Origin: Ipomoea triloba
Lineage: Eukaryota > Streptophyta > Magnoliopsida > Solanales > Convolvulaceae
DNA: 64,000 nucleotides
NCBI RefSeq assembly: GCF_003576645.1
Contig: NC_044925.1
Location: 18,157,600-18,221,599, forward strand
Direction: 5' to 3'
Shown: piece by piece, positions 59,105 to 64,000 of the stretch
Layout: every line of letters begins with the position of its first letter
Numbering within the stretch: position 1 is the stretch's first letter
The notes under the pieces: model-generated
Told to the model about the DNA's origin: nothing
The model's input: only the letters and a program-made list of their open reading frames with translations
Databases searched by the model: none
Translations under genes and position numbers: made by a program

Positions 59105-59288
59105 TTTTTTGGTAAATTTACAGGGTCTCTCTCTGTCCGTTGAACGGTCCAGGGTCCACCCATGTTCGCTCCGAGAGGCACGGGAGCTAGCCCAGGGGGA
59201 ATCATCACTTGTGGGAATTGAACCTGGGTTCTCCTAAAATTCCTCCCCACAAAGAGAGCTCATTTGCCACTTGAGTTACCCCATTGGG
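59105..59288 (-). mobile_element. SINE family c with long TSD
   Basis: Minus strand: 'gggtaactcaagtggcaaat' (A box), 'acccaggttcaattcccac' (B box, a near-perfect GGTTCAANNCC), a body with 'cctggaccgttcaacggaca', then a poly(A) tail (poly(T) on plus at 59104-59110). The flanks 'ttggtaagcttctttatata' at 59070 and 59289 are direct repeats. Confidence 0.9.
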
Positions 59289-59689
59289 TTGGTAAGCTTC
59301 TTTATATATATATATATATATATATACCGAATTTAAGGTATTCACTTAAATATGATTTAATTTTGTTAACTATTGTAATCTTATGTTGACTAATTTAAAA
59401 TTTCAAACTAATTTTTTTTTATCGAAAATGAGCAGAAAATGTCACTTTTGTTTATATATATATATATATATATAGATTAGCGTTTTCTTATATTTTTTAA
59501 ATTTGATTTTTTTTTTGTGTTTAATAGTACTTTTAATGTAGTTTCTAAACATATACATTTTACATACTAATTCTGAAATTTATGTATTCGTGTTATATAT
59601 TGTGTCTAGGTTATATACTTTAGTAATGTTTTGTTTAAGTAACTGTCTTATCACTGAACTAATATATGACTATTTGAACAGTAAGTGCA

Positions 59690-60130
59690 TCAGAGATAAG
59701 ACTTAGTGCGAAAAAAACCAAACAGAAATAAAATACGCACAATATTATTTACCCAGTTTGATACAATAGTATCTACGTTTGGGGGACCACCATCAGTAAG
59801 TCCAATTCAGTATCTCAATCAGTCAATCATACACATGGTAAAGAGATCGTTATCTCAATCCAATGTGCGGTATACCTTACAAGGTAAGTACTTAATCTGA
59901 CGAAGCTTATAGAGGATAGCTGAGGCATAGATCCTTGCAATCAGCCGTCCAAAGAGTCCCTCGTTTGGAGATACACGCTGAAGTTGTTCGGCTCACTAAC
60001 TCACCCACCACTGCACCACAGTTGTATGGAATACGGTCCTCAATTAAGCACAATGAAACTTTTATTCTCAATAGGCCACCTTAGCTCAGAACATAATTCA
60101 TTTGAGAAGATAATGATCCGAAGAATAAAG
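59690..60130. other. Possible LTR-type remnant
   Basis: 'cgcacaatattatttaccca' and 'tatctacgtttgggggacca' recall phrases in plant copia LTRs, but no paired LTR, PBS or ORF is seen. No gene otherwise. Confidence 0.25.
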
Positions 60131-60454
60131 TATTAGACACATAAAAATATTGTGTATTTAAAGTGCTCTTAAAACAACACACCAATAACATATAAATAAA
60201 ACCATTGTCATTTTTAAATGTATTTGTACCGTACATTTTTCAATCTAAAAACAAAAGAATGAAAAATGAAAAATTAAAAAAAGAAAAAAAAGTTTGAAAT
60301 AATAATGTCTAGCTTCACCGTTCAAATAATTGAAACATGTGATCGATCTTAACTAAAAGCTTAACGGTGCAGATTTATGTTTATATTATATTTATGCTAA
60401 ACATTTAACTCTATAGCCTTTTTCTTTCTACTAAACATAACTTTCTCATCAAAT

Positions 60455-60553
60455 GAGCCCAGGAGTTCCCCCAAACACTTCAACATGTAAGGAGTTGTAA
60501 TAAGGATGTCCACTACTACTGATGAAGTGTTATGGAGGAACTCTAGGGGACAT
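60455..60553 (-). ncRNA. MIR395: MIR395 precursor hairpin 3B
   Basis: Mature sequence on minus (60483-60463) is T plus TGAAGTGTTTGGGGGAACTC, miR395 with 5' U instead of C. The 5' arm, minus 'agagttcctccataacactt' (about 60543-60524), pairs along the whole duplex with one bulged base. Loop about 40 bases, with flanking complementarity (cctag/ctggg). The best-preserved B-type hairpin of the three. Confidence 0.9.
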
Positions 60554-60636
60554 CTCATAATATTCTCTTCAATGCCCTTAATTAAAGAACACTACATGCA
60601 TTAATCTCCCAATCAGGATATTTTTGTATGTCAAGT

Positions 60637-60762
60637 AGTCCACAGAGTTCCCCCAAACACTTCAGTACAAGCTAGCAATAATATAATGCCCTTTCTCATA
60701 AGATGAAGGCATATATATGCATCTATATATATTGAAGCGCTCAAGGGAACTCCATGGAAAAC
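60637..60762 (-). ncRNA. MIR395: MIR395 precursor hairpin 3A
   Basis: Mature sequence on minus (60665-60645) is C plus TGAAGTGTTTGGGGGAACTC. The 5' arm (about 60753-60732) is minus 'gagttcccttgagcgcttca'. Loop ~66 bases. 3A and 3B mature positions are about 160 bases apart, close enough for one transcript. Confidence 0.92.
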
Positions 60763-60832
60763 CTGACCATATTTTTATGTACTTCTGTTGCTTCTAGTTT
60801 CTACGTTGGGGAAGTTGATGCAGGAAGGTTTG

Positions 60833-60841
60833 CTATATATA
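60833..60841 (-). promoter_or_regulatory. TATA-like element of MIR395 module 3
   Basis: TATATATAG on minus, about 70 bases before hairpin 3A, in the context shared with modules 1 and 2. Module homology extends right to about 61095. Confidence 0.55.
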
Positions 60842-61099
60842 TTCAATTCTGATCAATTGCAGAAAAATAAATAAAAACTATTTTAGAGCAAGAAACTGGG
60901 TAGAATACAATTGCAAGCATGAACCTGGTCTGAAATGTGGGTTGAGGGAGATAAATGGAATAAACAAACTGTGATTGAAAAGGTTTTATCCATGCATGGC
61001 TGCAGGATATTCTACCACTTTCAGAAATTCCTTTCAAATGGCCGCATAAGCATTTGTAGTCCTTACGACAGATCTTGATCGACTTCCCAAGATACTGTT

Positions 61100-62450
61100 T
61101 GAATTTTTAGCGGTACAAATATATATGGGTCCACCTTCGATTTGTGCCCGATTAAAGTGGATTCTCACACTCTCCATAGAGAGACGAAGAAATCGATATA
61201 TTGTACGCGCAAAACGGATAATGGGTGAATGAAAAATTGAGTCTTAAAGCCGACTCAATTGAGTTAAAAATGAAGGTGAAAAAACTTTGATAAAGCATTT
61301 GTCCCACATTGCTTTGGGAAGTGGATTTTTAAAAAGAGGTTGAATTGTATAGGATAAAAATTCTATCTCGAGTGGAGTAAAACTTTGTATACTATTTGGA
61401 CTGTATTGTACGAGTATTTACCATTCGGACTTCTTCCGGATGCTTTGTAGGTACTGCTCGAAGTACATCCGAACTTGACTACTCGAAAGTCTACTCTTCG
61501 GTTTGACCGAGTAGTTGACTACTCGTACGTAACCTTTTGACAACTTTTCGTGGGTACTACTCGAACTACTTTTCAGAGTACCGTTCTAGACAATGTTAAT
61601 TATATTCTAATTCATAAGAATTAAGTCCAATTTATGTTTTAAGAATTAACAGTCGTAACAGCTGTGTTTAAGTCCAATTTAAGTTGTCAATTATGTAGGT
61701 TACATATCTGAAATTATTTCAGATGTTAATGCCATGGCTTAATGCTATTTATTTCTCCATCTCCTATAAAAGTTTGGTGTTGGCCATTTTTTTTCCTGCT
61801 ACTTTTCACCTGATTAAAACTTTGGTTTTGTTTTACTCTATCTCTTCCTCTCTCAACTATTTTCTTACAAAAATTCTGTCAAACACTTACATAAAAGGTC
61901 GAAGTGCTCGCCTGTTGTTCTTGTTCACCGAGCATTTACTTTGAGTGCTCAAACTTTAAGCTGTAATCCGTTTTATCCGGGGAGATTAACGCTACAACGC
62001 TCAAATATTGGTTTCGTACAAAAATTGGTTGGAATTAATTTTTTAAAAATTAAATTTCATTTTTCATTTGTGTATATATTTTTATATATTTTGTTTTGGT
62101 AAATCGACTTATTCACCATGTACACTCTTAAAAACTGATATTTTTGTGGATAAGTCGATGACATCCACTTTTGTTGTTGTAATTGGAAGCATGAATGTTG
62201 CTTGTGATGCACATTCGATTCGTTGGAGCGGCAGTGTTGTTGCACATTTTAAAATCCGGTGAACTTTGGTTCGTACGTAGACCGGTGGTGGCATCCAAGG
62301 GTATATCCTTATGATGCAAGTGCTTGTGACGGTACCATGTGGTTCAATCGAAAGACCTTAGAAATTCAAGGAGTTGAATTTCAAAGGATGACAACATAAA
62401 ATGTTGTTCAACCTAGTGATTCTCGGCATGTCATCATTATTGACCGAGAT
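61100..62450. other. Insertion between module 3 and its shared flank; LTR-like
   Basis: Absent from the equivalent place after module 2. 'gcatttgtcccacattgctt', 'gtatactatttggactg' and 'tccggggagattaacgctac' resemble a retroelement LTR and its end, with a stretch of unknown origin at 62050-62450. No intact ORF. No gene recognised. Confidence 0.3.
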
Positions 62451-62751
62451 AATTTTTATTATAAGTAACTGATTGATATATTGGAAATGACCCAATAATA
62501 GAGACCCGTGAGTCTATGAGCCCATCGCTCGAGATTCAAGAAGATGACTCGAGTAGTCGGTCCGGAGCCCATCTCCAAGCCTAGACTGTTAGGCCTTGAC
62601 TTAATCTTGTGGCCCAACGCATGGGCTTTAACTTAGTCTTATGGCCCATCGTGAAATTAGCGGCAAATTTTACTGGGGACCATGATCCACACATCGCTGT
62701 GTGGACCATGGTCCAAAACGATGCCATTTCTTTTAATGAAAAGAAACGGTT
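62450..62751. repeat. Segment shared with 54886-55180
   Basis: Counterpart of the flank after MIR395 module 2, with an added stretch around 'ctcgagtagtcggtccggag'. Confidence 0.75.
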
Positions 62752-62915
62752 TTTTTTTTAGTACTATTGACTCTGTTACAATGTAGTATCTGTTCATAGC
62801 TACTTTCTCAACCAAATAAAGCACAAAAAGCCAATACCGCCTCCACTAAGGCTCAAACCCACCCCCTCCCATGTGGGGGTGCAACCGGGTGCCACTAGAC
62901 CACAAGGTCTTTGGG
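62752..62915 (-). mobile_element. SINE family a, minus strand
   Basis: Minus strand: 'gaccttgtggtctagtggca', 'cccggttgcacccccacatg', 'gtgggtttgagcctta' (B box), 'agttgagaaagtagctatga' and 'acattgtaacagagtcaata', then poly(A) (poly(T) on plus at 62750-62759). No clear target duplication. Confidence 0.8.
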
Positions 62916-62924
62916 TTTAATTTC

Positions 62925-63490
62925 AGCACAACTAAAGTTTCATTTTGTTTCAACTACAGTTTCATTTGACATTATAAATACAGTAGCTTAGTCTTATTAT
63001 AGTGAGACTTGTTAAATTTCATTTTTTACACATTGTAGTATTATTACAACACCACTAAATTATAATTCTAGTTAAGTACGGTTTCATTGGACAATATACA
63101 CTCAAATATGTGCAATTGTTATTCAGTTTCATTTTACATACATTGTAGTTTCATTACAACACAACTAAAGTATAATTTTGATATAATAACTATAGTTTCA
63201 TTTGACAATATACACTCAATATGTGAGACATGTTATTAAGTTTCTTTTTATACATACTGTAATTTCATTTCAGCAAAACTAAAGTATCATTTCAATTAAA
63301 CTATAGTTTTATTTGACAATATACACTCAATATGTGAGAAATGTTATTCAGTTTCATTTTATACATACGACAGTTTCATTTCAACACAACTAAAGTATCA
63401 TTTTAATTCAATTACAGTTTCATTTGATAATATAAACACAACATGTGAGACACAATTTCATTTTAGATACACTGTAGTTTCATTTTGTTC
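62925..63490. repeat. ~118-bp degenerate tandem repeat, about five units
   Basis: Units carry 'tttcatttcaacacaactaa', 'agtttcatttgacaatatac' and 'actcaatatgtgagac' in the same order; spacing between the last units is 117-120 bases. AT-rich and non-coding. Confidence 0.8.
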
Positions 63491-64000
63491 TGAACACACA
63501 AAAAATACAGGATTTGTTAAAATTTACGGCAACCGTTTTCAAACATGGTTCACAATATAACAACCGGGAGTTAGCAAGTTAGTTAGGATTATTTTGTATA
63601 AATTGACATTGTACGATTGTTACAACATCATCTTCAATCTTCAATCACTTATTTCTCTTCTAATATCATTACACAAACAGTAATACAATCTTTGTCTACA
63701 TGGCATACATTTCTTGTTTTTGTCATTTGTTATTCACTATATTCATTCGTTATTTAATCTATCCTGTAATTATCGGGTTTGTTAATTCGGACTACCCATG
63801 TTAATTAAATCATCGTTGGTGCTTTCACAGATAGTTCGATGTATAGATTCCAACGTGTTTTTTTACTTTCAATCTACCGACTACCACAATCTACCTGATC
63901 TTCTTCTATTTGCAAAACATGGACCAAATCGGCTCGTCTAGGAGCTTGATCTTGTTTTTGTCCGTCCGTTTGTTCCAAAACATGGACCAAACCGGAGTTC
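63491..64000. other. No gene seen at window edge
   Basis: AT-rich, with 'aaaacatggaccaaa' repeated near 63917 and 63978. No coding or RNA signal recognised. Confidence 0.4.

Noticed and set aside
59760..59790. Possible extra miR395 site at 'gtttgggggacc'
   Set aside because: Only about 8 bases match the miR395 core (not the gaactc end) and no complementary arm is nearby.

Overview
The window is AT-rich plant nuclear DNA. Evidence for a dicot: spliced genes with plant-type introns, a plant class I formin, AAACCCTAA telo-boxes in front of ribosomal protein genes, an R1-like NB-ARC-LRR resistance gene, MIR395 microRNA hairpins, and dense plant transposons (LINE, copia, gypsy, MULE, hAT, Helitron, CACTA, Stowaway and Harbinger-type MITEs, tRNA-derived SINEs). 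The R1-like NLR and the repeat style suggest an asterid, possibly Convolvulaceae; that placement is inference only.

Layout. 1-7.15 kb: one LINE 5' region (ORF1 with DUF4283-like and zinc-knuckle parts, plus the start of ORF2) present 2.6 times as apparently identical blocks joined at single N bases, most likely an assembly artefact. 8.2-11.3 kb: four-exon class I formin on the minus strand. 12.1-17.1 kb: SINE, foldback element, hAT relic and nested Mutator-like elements. 18.7-20.8 kb and 27.5-29.5 kb: two intact minus-strand copies of the 40S ribosomal protein S21 gene within a segmental duplication, with decayed copia and other repeats between them. 31.4-33.1 kb: a small hAT element and the first MIR395 module. 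33.1-36.2 kb: a large inverted duplication around 'cgcaccttaag' repeat elements. 36.3-39.3 kb: Stowaway element and gypsy and copia fragments. 40.8-42.9 kb: NLR gene. 43-48.1 kb: Helitron termini, tandem repeats, a 953-base gap, and an auxin response factor pseudogene fragment. 48.6-49.7 kb: a two-exon secreted six-cysteine peptide gene. 51-53.2 kb: CACTA-like ends and a copia RNase H fragment next to a gap. 53.3-55.2 kb and 60.2-62.9 kb: second and third MIR395 modules. Between and after them lie a complete small Helitron (55.46-56.99 kb), a Mutator-like element carrying a nested MITE (57.48-58.68 kb), SINEs and a tandem repeat.

The most notable system is a MIR395 cluster. Three duplicated modules on the minus strand each hold two hairpins (A then B in the direction of transcription), and each module has its own conserved TATA-like element about 75 bases before hairpin A. 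miR395 is known in plants to repress ATP sulfurylase and low-affinity sulfate transporter mRNAs under sulfate limitation. In one module the B hairpin loop has been expanded by an insertion with a tRNA-SINE-like core. No protein-coding ORF explains the conservation of these modules.

Exon boundaries were set by hand from GT/GC-AG signals and homology to remembered family consensus; no alignment was run.
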